Assembly: GCA_973895155.1 (NCBI GenBank)
Contig: OZ316891.1
Location: 6,820,001 to 6,884,000 of the forward strand
DNA: 64,000 bases
Source: Marsupella aquatica
Lineage: Eukaryota; Marchantiophyta
Reading direction: 5' to 3'
The stretch's first letter is position 1; every line of letters starts with the position of its first letter. Of the stretch, positions 1 to 12,144 are shown in pieces. The translations under genes and the position numbers were made by a program. The notes beneath the pieces are model-generated. The model was not told where the DNA came from. It saw nothing but the letters and a program-made list of their open reading frames with translations, and ran no database searches.

Positions 1-589
1 TGTGGGGCCACTTGTGAATTGGAGAGAAGGAAAAGGAGCACATTTTGTGAGTTACTACAGGGATAAGTTAAAGATTGCTAATACAACTCCGATTAGCGCA
101 TTGCAATTGAAGTTAATTCATGAGCAATGCTCCCATCGAATCTTATTTGAAATTATTTTCCTATTATTTTGTGATTATTTTTGGCCGGTAGTGAGGGAAT
201 TTTTGGATTGCAAAGATCCTTTCATGGATCTAAGCAAAGAATTACTTCAATACTTTTCCAAGCCCGACGTTGTGAAACATGCTGTACCAGAATATCCTCT
301 ATTTCTTACAAAGAACTACTGTAATATAGTTCATAATGATCATGATTGTAGTAAATACACTATGTTCATGGCATCAAATCCCTCAATGGAGGAACGAGGT
401 GGACATCTAGTTGTTATTGAGTATGGAATAAAGATTCCAATATTAGATGGGGATATTTTCTTTCTTCGTGGAAAAGATATGCACACCACCTCGTACAGAT
501 GTTCCCCTATAGAACCGGTATACGTAGCTGGGATTGCAATTAATGAGAAGCTAGGTAGTGCCTACACATTTTCAAATGAAAATGCATAA
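1..589 (+). CDS. 2-oxoglutarate/Fe(II) dioxygenase-like protein, TET/JBP-like (5' partial)
   Basis: The open frame runs in from the left edge, so the GTG at base 2 is not a credible start, and it ends at TAA 587-589 (about 195 residues visible). The fold is suggested by an H-x-D pair (His codon 332-334, Asp codon 338-340), then a Gly-Gly-His-Leu-Val strand, a Gly-Asp turn, and a distal His at 482-484 followed by Thr-Thr and an Arg. That order matches the double-stranded beta-helix of 2OG-Fe(II) oxygenases. The residues around it, including the 'GGHLV' and 'GD...H' spacing, resemble fungal-type TET/JBP enzymes, which oxidise 5-methylpyrimidines in DNA. Nothing here proves a DNA substrate. A prolyl-hydroxylase-like enzyme is the main alternative. 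The region around codons 40-60 (hydrophobic, Phe/Leu-rich) may be an unspliced intron. The next gene downstream on the same strand is a transposase. Confidence 0.5.
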   Translation, partial: VGPLVNWREGKGAHFVSYYRDKLKIANTTPISALQLKLIHEQCSHRILFEIIFLLFCDYFWPVVREFLDCKDPFMDLSKELLQYFSKPDVVKHAVPEYPLFLTKNYCNIVHNDHDCSKYTMFMASNPSMEERGGHLVVIEYGIKIPILDGDIFFLRGKDMHTTSYRCSPIEPVYVAGIAINEKLGSAYTFSNENA

Positions 590-962
590 ACATGATTCAT
601 AGTCATGATAATGAGCAGAATTTTTAATGTTATATATTGATTTTGTTTGCCCATTTGTATCTTTGCTTATTTTTGTAATAGATGCTCTCAAGAGCTTAAA
701 TTGGGGCATTGAATATACCAAAGAGCCCTCCATAGTTTTCAAATCCCTTTGTAAATCCAGGGTATCTTTTGCTAAAAATATTCCTACTTTATTGTATGTG
801 CAATGGCAACTTAGTGTACATTTTCTAACTAGCCTTGTTTTCTTGTCTTGTGACCTTTGTTTTTCTGACAGAGTTCTCTAATTGTTCTAAAAAAGGTGGA
901 ATTATACACTGGCAAAATAAAGTATTAGTTCATTGGAGTTTTGGAGAATATTTGGGAAATAT

Positions 963-2768
963 ATGGATGCAACAAACATCAATTCAATGTGTGAAGATGT
1001 GATGGCAGCACTTCACATCGGTTACACTATGAAGGAATGTGCATTAGCACTTGGAATAGATCGAATTACCTTATGGCGATGGTTGAAAGTATTTAATAAT
1101 GGAGAGAAAATGTATCCAACATATACACTTGAGGAGGTTCGGCAATTGATTCTAGAGTTTATTCCCATATATGGATATGCAAAAGATTGGGGAATAAGAA
1201 TGATAAAGGCACGATTACAAAGAGTTGGATACAAAGTTCCAAGAACGCTTGTACGTGATGCCTTGGATGTTTTAGTTCCAGGATTACTTGCATCAAGAGC
1301 ACGCGGATGTCTAATACGTCGGGTTTACGATGTCACCGAAGCAATGCATATTTGGCATATGGACTGTGAGTAAAATTCAAATATTTATATCCTTTTATTT
1401 AGATTGAATCAATCATTTTTTGACTATATATGATTCAGATAGTTTGTTCATGATCATGAAATTATGTACTAATTTTGTTTAATTTCTTGTGCAGCATATG
1501 ACAAATTAGCAAATTATGGAATTAGAATTCATGGAGCTATCGATGGAGCTACACATTATGTTATGTATATGCATGTTGCATTAAATAAGAAAGCTCGGAC
1601 TATTTATGAAGGGTATAAAAATGCGGTTCAAAGATTTGGTCATCCTTTATTAATTCGTTCTGATTATGCAACTGAGCATATTTTGGTCCAAAATAATCTT
1701 GAAAGGGCAAGACCAAATACTCATTGTTTTCGCAAAGGTTCTTCAGTTCATAATCAGGTAGTACTTAAACTCAACTATATGTTATCAAAATTATTTGCTT
1801 GATATGTTTATTAACATACTAATTTTTTGCTTATGGGACTTATGGGGGCCCAATGTTGCATTGGCAGCGATGCTGATTTGTTGTCTCTGTATGTTGTTAA
1901 TGCTTTCTGCCCGCCCTCCCAGGGATCATGTTGTTTAGCTGGCTTTTTGATGGCCTGGTTGTTTCCCCTCTGCCACGGGGTTTTTGTGGCTTTAACTTAT
2001 AAAAGGAAAAAGGATTTCAAGGAACATACTAATTTTTTACAATCATTGTGATTTTTACAGAGGATCGAAGCATTTTGGGGATTCTTGAAGAAACAAGGAT
2101 TGGGTCATTATAAGGACTTATTTCGTACTCTATCATACGAGGAAGGATTTTTGCAAATGGATAATCCCTTGCATAGATACTCCATTGTTACTGTACTTCT
2201 TCCATTCATTCAGAATGCTGTAAATGATATCATTCTAACATGGAATGCCCATACAGTGAGAGCGGTGCGAGAACGAGGTGTGAACAGGCCTCAACTTGCT
2301 TTTCAAGCAAGAGAGAGAGAATCTAAAATAGTTTTACCTCCACCATATCCTGAAGAAGGTCAAGTTGGTATTCAAGATGCAGATGATATTATCGAGACTA
2401 TTGACACTGATTATTGGAATCATAATGATGATCATGGAAACTTTGAACATGGTGTTAAAGATTTAGACGATGAGGTAAGTGAAGCAAAATGTATTTTATT
2501 TGGTTGCATATTCTTTTCATTAATTTCCAATTCACCAAATTCTTTTTTTTGGGTGCAGAGTCTTCGTGATATCCGTGATTTTGCATATGAAACTAATGAG
2601 ATTGGAGTCTTATCGGAGGAGGACAAGTTCAGAATGCATTTGCTGCTTTCTCTTGAATGTGAAAGTAGTTCTCGTGCCACTATGGGGTTGACAGCCTATG
2701 TACATCAACAACTAAATTTTAATGATTTGCCAGAAGAAAGGTCATGGGCTTTGAATACCTTGGACTAG
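963..2768 (+). CDS. Integrase-type DDE transposase (IS3/rve-like), four exons
   Basis: Exons 963-1365, 1495-1757, 2061-2474 and 2559-2768 join in phase with GT/AG borders to give 429 aa. The N-terminus (about residues 10-45) is a helix-turn-helix with the 'LGIDRITLWRWL' pattern. A second helical region follows, in the style of IS3 OrfB ('GYAKDWGIRMIKARLQ'). The catalytic core is complete: Asp134 in WHMD, Asp191 in IRSD and Glu225 in RIEAFW, with 33 residues between the second Asp and the Glu. The 'IHGAIDG' and 'SSVHNQRIE' motifs are typical of the eukaryotic integrase-core proteins related to bacterial IS3 (the IS3EU-type group). The tail is acidic. All three introns are short and AT-rich, so the copy has been spliced for some time or has been domesticated. 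I found no terminal inverted repeats, so the boundary of any element is unknown. An upstream exon is possible. Confidence 0.75.
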
Positions 2769-4039
2769 ACACTCCAGACTATCAGAAATAGAACTGGCCA
2801 CACATGAAGTAAGCTTTTATAGGGAACTTATAAAATATGACGTATTACATTTTATTTTAATCTTAAAGTAGATATAATTGCTAGTTGTATTATCTTTATT
2901 AGTTTGGGTTTAATGTATATTGCATGTGTCTGTTAATTCGCTATGGATTAGACTCTTTGTTTGTCTTGCCTTTGATTGAACTCTTATTGTTTGTTTCACA
3001 ATTACCTTACTTTCTATTTTGCAGGTAAATTTTGTGGTGAGACATGTTAGTACTTGAGAGACTCACGCCTTCTTTCCAAGGTGGGCGTCATGAACAAGGG
3101 ACACCTAGGTTACTAAATTAGTTACGTTCATTAATCAGAATGTCTTTGAATTTTCCATAGCCAGAGAAGAAATGAATCTGACCTATATAATTGACATGAA
3201 CTTGAAGTTAGGCTATGTTTAGTCATTTGTAATTTTTGTAACCCGGTCAGCTACTTCATTTATTATATTATATATCTCCCAAATAGTTGTGCAGTTGATT
3301 CAGTTCTGACTGACCGGGACACATCTTACTAGTAATTTGCCATAGATAGGCACTTTTCAGGGAAAATTGTGCATGAATTGGAGCCACCTAAGCTATGTGT
3401 TTTGAAATATTAACACAAGGTAAATAATGCAATGGGCATGCATATAAATGCATTCCAAAGTGGGTAAACAAATTAAGTGGGTTTCAAAGACAAGCACGAG
3501 TTAGTATTGAAACAGTTAGAATACGACCAAGTCCACATTTAGTTTGCCACTCACAAACACACATGCTTACTACCAAGATGATCCTCGTTTGATAGATCTG
3601 CACTACTCAAATTCATTCTTCAATTATTTTTGTTAATCAGTAATGTGGACCTCTTGAGTTGTGGGTTCTGCTAGCCATGATAGTTGTTAGCTGATGTGGT
3701 TGTGCCTACACATTGGGCCCTTTGGTTGGGCGAGCTGATCAAGGTGACAAACTGACAACCTCCTTTGTGGATGGACAACAATTCACTATGATAAATGAAA
3801 CTATAACAAAAGTCTTTTGTATCTATTCATGTATTGGCCTTAATACAATGTAGACAAGAAAAACTCAAACAATTGATCCACTAGGATTGTGGAAGCTTAC
3901 ATATGTGCAAGGTAAAATCCAAGCCTCTTTTGGCTCCTCCCGATCTCTCTTGGCCGTTTATGCTGAGAAATGGTGGACGTCCCACTCAGATGTCTTTACA
4001 AAGGGGACTTCACCTTATTGCCGTCCTGGCTGCCTTGGT
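2769..4039. other. Gene-free, AT-rich stretch
   Basis: No frame of more than about 70 codons with recognisable content. The first few hundred bases probably contain the 3' UTR of the transposase gene. A GT/AG-like pair ('ttttgcag|gtaaat' near 3022) could belong to a UTR intron. Nothing else is supported. Confidence 0.5.
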
Positions 4040-4732
4040 TTAAGCGAATTAAGTCCGTTCTTTGGTCATAGGCTGGACCTCCCTACTTGAGGAACATAAC
4101 TAATATTTGGGCCAACCACAATGTCTTTGTCATCTTGACTTTACCCAAAGATATTGCTGTCCTCATTAAACACCATGTAAGGTTTGAAAAGTTTAAAAAT
4201 TTCTCAATTTAATACTTTATACCCCTTCTAGGAATAACCACTATATCACACACCTCCTGCCCCTAGCAATAGTTGATAGTTCACAATGCCCCAAACTGCC
4301 AAAATATTATTTTAGACCATACACTCTGCCTCGTTTGTTTGTCTTAAATTTGCATGAAATACTCTTGTCCCTCAAATCCAATATTGCTTTAAGCAAAAGC
4401 CATTCTTTGGTCATAGGCTCGACCTCCCTACTCAAGGGACGTCACTAATATTTGGGTCGGCCACAATGTCTTTGTCATCTTGACGTTACTCAAAGATCTT
4501 TCCGTCCCCATAATGCACTATGTAAGGTTTGAAAAGTTTGGAAATTTCTCAATTTCATACTTAAACCCCTTCTAGGAGTAATCACTTTATCACACACCGC
4601 CTGCGCGCCCCCTGATAGTTCATACTGCCCCCAACTGCCAAAATATTATTTTAGACCATACATTATGCCTCATTTGTTTGTCTTAAATTTTCATGAAATT
4701 AATCCTCCCGTCCCTCAAATCCAATGTTGCCC
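4040..4732. repeat. Tandem duplication, two units of about 348 bp
   Basis: Unit one (about 4040-4387) and unit two (4388-4732) run in parallel. Each begins near 'tttaagc' and passes through 'ttctttggtcatagg', 'cacaatgtctttgtcatctt', 'gtaaggtttgaaaagttt' and 'ccaaaatattattttagacc'. Each ends near 'ccctcaaatccaat'. They differ by scattered substitutions and small indels. No coding content. Confidence 0.8.
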
Positions 4733-6258
4733 TGAATCTGCATTTTGGTAACAGTCTTTCTCAAATCATTGAGTATGCATATCTTAACCCTCCGAATGCA
4801 AGAGTCACTAAATTTGTCTAAGTAGAGGCCTTTTTGTGAGCAATAGTTGTGGAGTGCCACCTCTGCATGGCTTAGTTAGCACCTTGGCATGGAGGTGGAC
4901 CAACTTGCTATCAAACGTTAAAAGTTAGTTCTCTATATAGTGATCAGGGCTATTGCAATTATTTTTGTTATTTGACAATGTACTGATGATCTTAGCTGGA
5001 CAAGAGGATATTATCGAGAAGAGCTTGTTGGGGCTCACCTTCAACATACAGTAGTCGCAAGAGAATCATCTGAGCAACAAGGCTTTGAATTTGGCCGAAA
5101 AATTAAAAGTAGAGTAGAGCAGAGGAGGGTGGACAATGGGCTCTTTTAATTTGTGCATCAAAAAGACCTAGTGTAAACATCGATTACTTGAGGTTATTTT
5201 GCAAATTAAACTATTCATCCATACGTGCTAAGTTGTTGGACCCATTTCCATATGGAGCACCGTTGCATGAAACACCTTTATTATTAATTTTTAGCTGCCA
5301 GTACTACAGCCATGCTGTCCAATATATGCAGAAAAACAAGGGCTATATAGGACACAATTTTAATTTACAACATGAATGGTTTATGAAAGTGAAAGGAAGG
5401 AGCTGCCCCTCAAAAAAGGTGGAGCAACCTAGAAATTTTTGAAAAGGCTGTGAACCAAACACTAAGAAGGTAAATCATAATAAAATGGCTCAAATTTTTG
5501 TTACAAGGTATTTGTATGATTCGTACGATGGGAGTTCTTAACAATATGCCCACAGTCATGCAATAAGCTAGGTGAGATGATGAGGCAACCATAGTAGATT
5601 AAGCCTTTAATTTGTACAACTTTATTTACAATGTCTACCAAATTGTAGCACACTGCAATGGAAGATAGAAACAACTGCTCTTCTGAAAATGGTTTGACTA
5701 GGTTTGCGGTCCCCCCCCCCCATAACCTCCATTATTTCCTCTTGTATCTTTGTCGTAATCCTATTTGCATCTTTCTTCTTAGAAGACACATCTAACAAAG
5801 GAATATGAACTAGAGTTATAGCTTGCACTGAGGAAAGTAAATTAGTCTACGTTCCAACAGCAGCATCCAAATCAAGTAGGAGATTTCATACTCAAGTTAG
5901 GCCTTGATTGCTTCTGAACTTTGTCATTTTATAGATAATGGGTGCAACAAATAATAATTCATCATCAATTATAGCAAAAGACCCTCTAAGTATGGGTTCT
6001 TGTGTCAATGAAAGTAGGGTTAAAGGGTAGTGATGTTGTTATGGCTCAAGAGCTATGATAGTTGCAAAAATGGCTTTGAGATACTCCAAAGCGAGAAGTA
6101 ATGCCCTCAAGTGCATAATGTAAGAAATTATGGTTAATCAATCTACAACATGCTCACCATAGTTTATTGGTTATTCTTGTGAGCCAATTAAGAACTCGTC
6201 CCATTCCGGATACTTAAGAGCTCCAAGGACATATGAGCAGGTATGAGTTGAATCTTCT
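4733..6258. other. Gene-free stretch before the LINE insertion
   Basis: Only short, unrelated frames on both strands. A run of C occurs at about 5710-5722. I see no gene, RNA or element end here. Confidence 0.4.
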
Positions 6259-6276
6259 CATCTTCATTTCCTTATT

Positions 6277-7570
6277 TTTATTTTATTTTTATTTTTATTT
6301 TTAAAAAACTTTATTCCAAGGAGAACCCAGAGGAAAAACAAAGCCTGCCTGGGAGGAGAAGGCAGGAAGGAACAAGAGCAATTAAGGGGGCAATGAAAGG
6401 AGCACACCCAGTGAAGGTGAAGGGCGACCTCCCCCCCGACCGCCAGAAGGGAGGAGGCAGAAGAGAGAGGGAGGGAGGACCCCAAGGAGGATAGAATGCT
6501 ATCCTAAGAGAGTAGCCAAAGAAGTAAACATCGGCTAGAAAACCTTCACGAGAACTGAAATGGACTTGCCATCCCCATCCACCACAGCCGGCCAGACAGC
6601 TTGTACCCGTCGATATTCCGATGTGTACTCCACCACAGCCGGCCAGATAGCATGTACCCGTCGATATACCAATGTGTACTCCACCACAGCCGGTGGAGCA
6701 GACAGCTTATACCGGTCGATACTCCAATGAATATGCCCTAGGAAGCCAACATGTGTACCCGTCGAGACTCCAATGTAAACTCCCTAGGAAGCCAAGATGT
6801 ATACCGAATGGCATATCAATTACTTGAATCGCCTTGAAGAGGGAGGAGGATAATAATATGCGGTCACAAGATGAGAGTCCGAGGTGTGTTCAGGGAGAGT
6901 CATATAGCAGCCAATGATGAGAGCCAACCCCGAGTCCGGGCATCAGCTATGGCCGCACCCCGCATGCTGCAAATCCCTGAGATATATTCCAGAGAACAAG
7001 GGGACCAGTAGAGCCATGATTGGAAAGCATGGTCCCAATAGTTGAAGAAGTCCAAGAAGGCCACACTACCATCATTGTATGAGAACCCAGCGATCCCGCT
7101 CAGAAGAATGGCCAGCTTGTGGAGAATGGAGAGGCTAGAAGCCCATGAGCAGAACCGAGAATAGCAATCCATCCATGAATACATCTAGCAACATCCCCAC
7201 CCGACAAAAGAAGTCAAACCTGGTAGCATCACCAAAAGAACATTATACTATGGTTAGAGTGAGATCATGCTAAGCTATATGAGAGTACATAGGTCCAGCA
7301 ACGGAACTTCTTCAACACTATACTAGAGTATATATACATGCAGGGCAACCAGTCCGATCCGGAGGGGCCCATGAATAATTAATCTATAGAGTATGCTAAG
7401 AGAAGAGCCAATTGCTGAAGGATGGTAAAGTATTGAAAGATGAAGATACTATGGCTGGATAGGTAGGAGAATCAGATCAGGGTATACTAAAGCCTAATAT
7501 TGAGACCAAAGGGGACAATAGATTAGGGATAAGAACCCAATAATCAATGCCCTTTCAGTCCAACATACAA
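6277..7570 (-). mobile_element. 5'-truncated LINE-like retrotransposon
   Basis: An 18-bp perfect direct repeat, catcttcatttccttatt, occurs at 6259-6276 and again at 7571-7588. It looks like a target-site duplication. Read on the minus strand, the sequence between ends in a pyrimidine-rich stretch, then an AATAAA-like signal, then an A-rich tail made of repeated AAAAT units (plus 6277-6306). That is the usual 3' end of a LINE. At about 1.29 kb it is much shorter than a full element, so it is 5'-truncated. A broken frame at 6900-7184 (minus) has the Trp/Cys-rich look of the region after the reverse transcriptase, but I could not assign motifs. A 51-bp minisatellite lies inside. Confidence 0.72.
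6578..6736. repeat. 51-bp minisatellite, three units, inside the LINE-like insertion
   Basis: Units start at 6578, 6629 and 6680 with 'tccaccacagccgg' and continue through 'tacccgtcgata' and 'aatgtgtac'. A degenerate fourth part ('tgtacccgtcgagactccaa') follows at about 6752-6772. Confidence 0.8.
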
Positions 7571-7708
7571 CATCTTCATTTCCTTATTGCAATGGTAGAT
7601 TGTAGAACGGGTTTGATCAACACTTAAGGTCTGCAAATCCAGTTCTTCATGTCTTTCAGTTTCAAGTTTATCCTCGCTTAATTGGTACCATAGTAGGATT
7701 GGGGAAAC

Positions 7709-7734
7709 GGGGGGGGGGGGGGGGCGGGGGGGGG
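7709..7734 (+). repeat. Poly-G tract
   Basis: Sixteen G bases (7709-7724), one C, then nine G bases (7726-7734). Such a tract can form a G-quadruplex, and it is also a common place for length errors in assemblies. Confidence 0.85.
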
Positions 7735-7810
7735 CACCTCTCAGTACTAGGTGCAGATGAATGAAATCCACTACTACTTTCATCTGCCAATTAATATCAC
7801 CTTCACTCAC

Positions 7811-9500
7811 ATTGTTCCTCGTCTTCTATATATGAACATTAGTAGCTAGGCCAAGTAGGAGTAGATTCAAAGATGTTTTGGACTCTACCCTAGGGAATCA
7901 TTGGCAAGTTAGATTATTAGAATGTGATGCAAAAAGAGAAGGCTAATCTTTTAAATATAGTTGGGCTACTAATTATAACCAAAGACTTGACTGTACCAAA
8001 GATATTTAATAATCTAATTTTGACAAAATTATGAATTAGCAAGGTACTCATTTTTTTTCAAATTTGTATAAAAAAGATGCAAATGATTTTTAATTTAATT
8101 GATACATTTTGTTTGTAGAATAATTGTTTATTCCCACGTATTTGTGGGGGCTTTACATTAAGCAACTCCCCAAATGGGCTCTGACCTCTCAAATTGGCAA
8201 CTATAGAGTCTACTTCCTAGCAAAATCTTGAGATACTTCATCACTAATTCATTTTGGTGAAGTCTCTCCATTGGTAGTCTCTACATCCAATTAGTCCCTC
8301 TCATGTCACTAAGCAATTGTAACCTCTATCACTTATTCTTCACTGGTAATATGCAATATTCATGCCAATAAGCCGAAGTAACACAAATAATTGGCCAAGC
8401 AAGTAAGTAGGCTTGGTATTCTTTCACCAAATAACCACAACATGTTGGAGAAATAATGCATTGATTCCATTATAGCAAAGAGGTACAATGTATACAATAC
8501 TATACAATACAATGTCTAGTGAAATCCATGTCATGTAACCATAGTTAAATGTAATCATTGGCTATCTCCCCATTGGTCCCTGAATGTTAGGGTGGGTGGT
8601 TTTTTTTTGTAAGTAGAAATAAAACACATTGAGTAAAATTATCATCCCAAAATTTATAGGTTCACATGCACATATTTTTTGATGGGGCGGGTTTTTTTTT
8701 AGTGCGAGTTTTGTGTGCAAACTTTTTTTTGTTTGTATGGCGGTGCAATTTTTTATTTGGTGCACTTGTCAAAACTTTAATTTATTTGTGGTTCTGCGGT
8801 CACATACTCTTATTTTTGAGGTTGCATAAATATTTTTTTGTGCAAATTTTTTGTTGGAAAGTAAAATATTCATACATCATTGTATATTGTTAATTTGTTT
8901 TTGATGTCACTCTTTTAAACCTTTTGTTTTGAATTAAAAGTCACCCTATAATTGTCCTTGATGTTTCCTTGCCATCTTCACTTCTTCCATAAAAGTGATC
9001 CGCACTTCCAAAACATAATATGTCCAACAGTTTTACAAAATTTTCAAGCCTAAATCTAAAAAAACAAACTTTTATTACCCACCATTGAACCCTATGAAAT
9101 TGTTTTGTCCAACCTATTATTCATAGTCCCTAAATATCTCCCCTTTTTTAACAAAGGAGAGTGATTTTTTTTCTTGGAACTTGTATGATTTCACAATTTA
9201 AATAAAATACAATACCCTTTATCTTATATATTTTGTAAAATATGAGTGTTTTACTAAGAAAAACAATGTGCAACATTTGGTATTCCGTATCCTAGACAAG
9301 GTCACGTGAGAAAAATTCATTATATGTATGCGCCAAAATTATTTGAGACGCCTGAGTGACACAATTATATTTTCAGGACCTAGTAATAAGTACGTATTTG
9401 AGACGCCCTACTATTGACTAACGCAATGTACAGTACCATTTCGCCAAAGAGGCGAATTCAAAAAAAGCTGTCCAAGAGAGGTCAGACGACGTCATGTCAG
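7811..9500. other. Gene-free AT-rich stretch upstream of the thymidylate kinase gene
   Basis: Long T-rich and A-rich runs and short frames only. The last few hundred bases before about 9.5 kb become less AT-rich and probably lead into the promoter of the thymidylate kinase gene. No TATA box could be fixed with confidence. Confidence 0.4.
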
Positions 9501-10016
9501 ATGGCGGGAAATTTTGTTCCCACGCATAATAAGTGAGTGAGAGCAAACTTCTGTTCCCCGCTCTCCGTCGACAACACCAATTGCGAGCCACCTTCGCAAT
9601 CTAGAAACTCTGTTTTCGATTCCTGATTACTGTCCTCGCGCAACATATTTCAATCGGGACGAAACAAAATTGAGAATCGTGCTCTTCCCAAATAGAAGAG
9701 AAGGCGCAAGTTGCCCATCTGGGGTTTTTGAGGATTCACCACTTACGACGGACTTCAGCTCTCCAGGGATTCATTCAGCACCTCGACTTGGCATCTGTGT
9801 TGCGCATCACGTTCTCCATCATTCCTGATATCCCGTCACCTTAATTTCACATAAAGGCTTTGACGTTAAGCGGTGGACAGCAGAGTAGAGTAGTGAAGGT
9901 GGAGAAGGTGACTTTGAAAGATCGGCTTGGGCTGTCCGTTTTTTGATCGGATGTTAGCTTTCATCAGGATCTGAATTGTTTGGACTTGTACCAGCTTGCT
10001 GTCCCTAGGAATGAGG

Positions 10017-10163
10017 TAGATTCACTGCTTGCAAGCCAGGGTTTAGGTTTTTAGATCAGGTGAGAAACGAGATTGGCTACAGAAAATGACATAGATCCAC
10101 TGCTTGCGAGTCAGGGTTTAGGTTTTTAGCTCGGGGGAGAGAGGAGATAGGCTACGACAAGTG
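10017..10163 (+). repeat. Tandem duplication of about 75 bp in the 5' leader of the thymidylate kinase gene
   Basis: Copies at about 10017-10092 and 10093-10163 share 'cactgcttgc', 'agggtttaggtttttag' and a 'gagat.ggctac' end. Copy one contains 'cag|gtgaga', a good splice donor. Copy two reads 'cgggggaga' at the same place. The duplication may therefore affect 5'-leader splicing. Confidence 0.7.
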
Positions 10164-10321
10164 AAATTTTGTTTGGGATATGCAAAGCTGAGGTTGTATC
10201 ATCATTTTACGGTCAGTCCTTCAGGAAAGTGAGAGCACTGGCTTTGTTTGCCATCCAAAGGAAGATAGGATGCATGGTATTACCTCTAGCTTGCGTCGGT
10301 AGCGTGAGGGTAGTTGCCACC

Positions 10322-12144
10322 ATGGGACGTGGAGTGGTCACAGGGGAGCAGCGTGGTGCCTTGATAGTTCTCGAGGGGCTGGATCGGAGCGGGAAAAGTT
10401 CCCAATGCAAGGCTCTGGCGACCTTTTTGCGATCACGAGGTGAGTCGGTGGAGGAGTGGCGATTCCCCGACCGAACTACAGAGATGGGACGAACGATCTC
10501 CTCTTACCTGGCCGGGACCTCTGAGGTCGATGATGAGGCTGTCCATCTGCTGTTCTCTGCCAATCGGTGGGAGAAAAGGTGCATACCAACTCCAATAGGC
10601 ACACAGTCCCTCAGTATTCGTGACACATTGGCTTCCGAGCTCGTTATTGGGTGCAATTGAGCTATATATTCTGTGTGTCACTGCAGAAAGTTGATGGAGG
10701 CCACCCTAAGCGCAGGAACAACTCTGGTAGTAGATCGCTATGCTTATTCTGGAGTGGCTTTCACAGCAGCGAAGGGACTCGACCTCGACTGGTGCAAGGT
10801 AAGAAATCATCTGCGGCCAAATTTAGAGGTGTTATTGTTTTGCAGGTTCAAAGGGTTTAGAGTATAGAGTGACTCCTCCTCATCAAGAAAGAAGTCTAGC
10901 TCATCATGGAGCCGTGTTTTGTACTTCAGTTTCTTTCCACACTTGCTGAACCCCTCTGTGTGGCGCATTATTGCATTTTCGTTCTCTCTGCACAGTACTT
11001 CTTTAGACCGCTGTGAAGAATGAGACGGGTTATATGGGTTCCAGTCTTTGATTGCAAACTTGGATGATGAAATATATGTTTCTCCTCTTGTCCATAGTTG
11101 CGTTGAATGCCTCGCCCTCATGGATTTTTCTACAATTGTGTTACGACCGGTAATTGCTCCTCCGCCTGCCATCCACGAGTGTACGAGATGAAGATTTTAA
11201 CTGTGCTGATTTTGAATGTGAGATTGGTGGACTTGAAGATCGCCAGCTGATGCTATTCTCAGGAGTCCAGGTGCTTCATTTGTGTTCGTCCTTTATCTTA
11301 TGTCTTGAACGTGCGGGTCTCGCAGGCACAGGACAAGGGGTTACCAGCGGCAGACTTAGTCCTCTATCTGGACATTCCACCGGAGGTAAGAACCAAAGCA
11401 AATTAGAGCCTTCACTACTGTTCTCTATGGTCCTTATTCTTAGTGGGACGCAACAGAGGCGCGCTCGCTGTAAACATGGACAACATAAATAGCTCCTGCG
11501 GCTAAGTGGTGACTTCACGAGAGCACTTCACAGCTTTGAAGTTCTCAAGAAAGGACCGTACAATTAACTGATTACAATTAAGTGATTGCTTGAGCAAATG
11601 CCTTCTGTTCTTTATCAGTTGGTTCATCATTGGTTACTTTGATTCACCATTGCATTCAACTCTAGTAGGTATAGTGGTGGAAACGTGTAGCTTATTCTAG
11701 TTCCTCCATATTCTTGCTTGTCCATGTCATGGTCTAGGTGGCTGCACAGAGAGGAGAATATGGGCGGGAACGATATGAGAAATTAGAGTTTCAACAGAAA
11801 GTTGCTTCATATTATCAAGCATTGCAAGATTCAACCTGGCAGGTATGGCAAGAATCAGTAGAAGTTGTATTCAAGCATGATATGTGTTTATGAGGCGCAA
11901 ATAAGTTCTTATTGTCAGCACCTGGCCATCATTGTAGTCTCCGTGCATATCACCCAAGCTGAGATTTCCGTGGCTTTGTGCTTTGCAGCAAGTGGATGCT
12001 TCCCAGTCTTTGGACGTGGTTCAGGAAGTGATAAGAGAAGCCTCCCTGAGTGTCATTGAGAGTTGTCGCTCAGGCAGTGAGCTATTGAGATTATGGCCGG
12101 TCAAAGGCTTCAAATTCCCTGATGCTCCCATTCTTTATCAGTAG
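10322..12144 (+). CDS. TMPK: Thymidylate kinase (dTMP kinase), five exons
   Basis: Phosphorylates dTMP to dTDP with ATP, the step that feeds dTTP synthesis. Exons 10322-10578, 10687-10798, 11326-11385, 11738-11842 and 11989-12144 join in phase to 229 aa, a normal family length. Visible motifs are the P-loop GLDRSGKSS (residues 19-27), the FPDR segment that binds the dTMP phosphate (about 48-51), DRY (102-104) and a LID-like stretch rich in Arg and Glu (about 143-158). The ATG at 10322 sits in a near-ideal context (GCCACCATGG). A second in-frame ATG at 10274 adds 16 residues that are hydrophobic with one Arg and no acidic residue, so a longer, organelle-directed form is plausible. Plant thymidylate kinase (Arabidopsis ZEU1) is known to exist in several compartments. 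The stop is TAG at 12142-12144. Confidence 0.93.
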
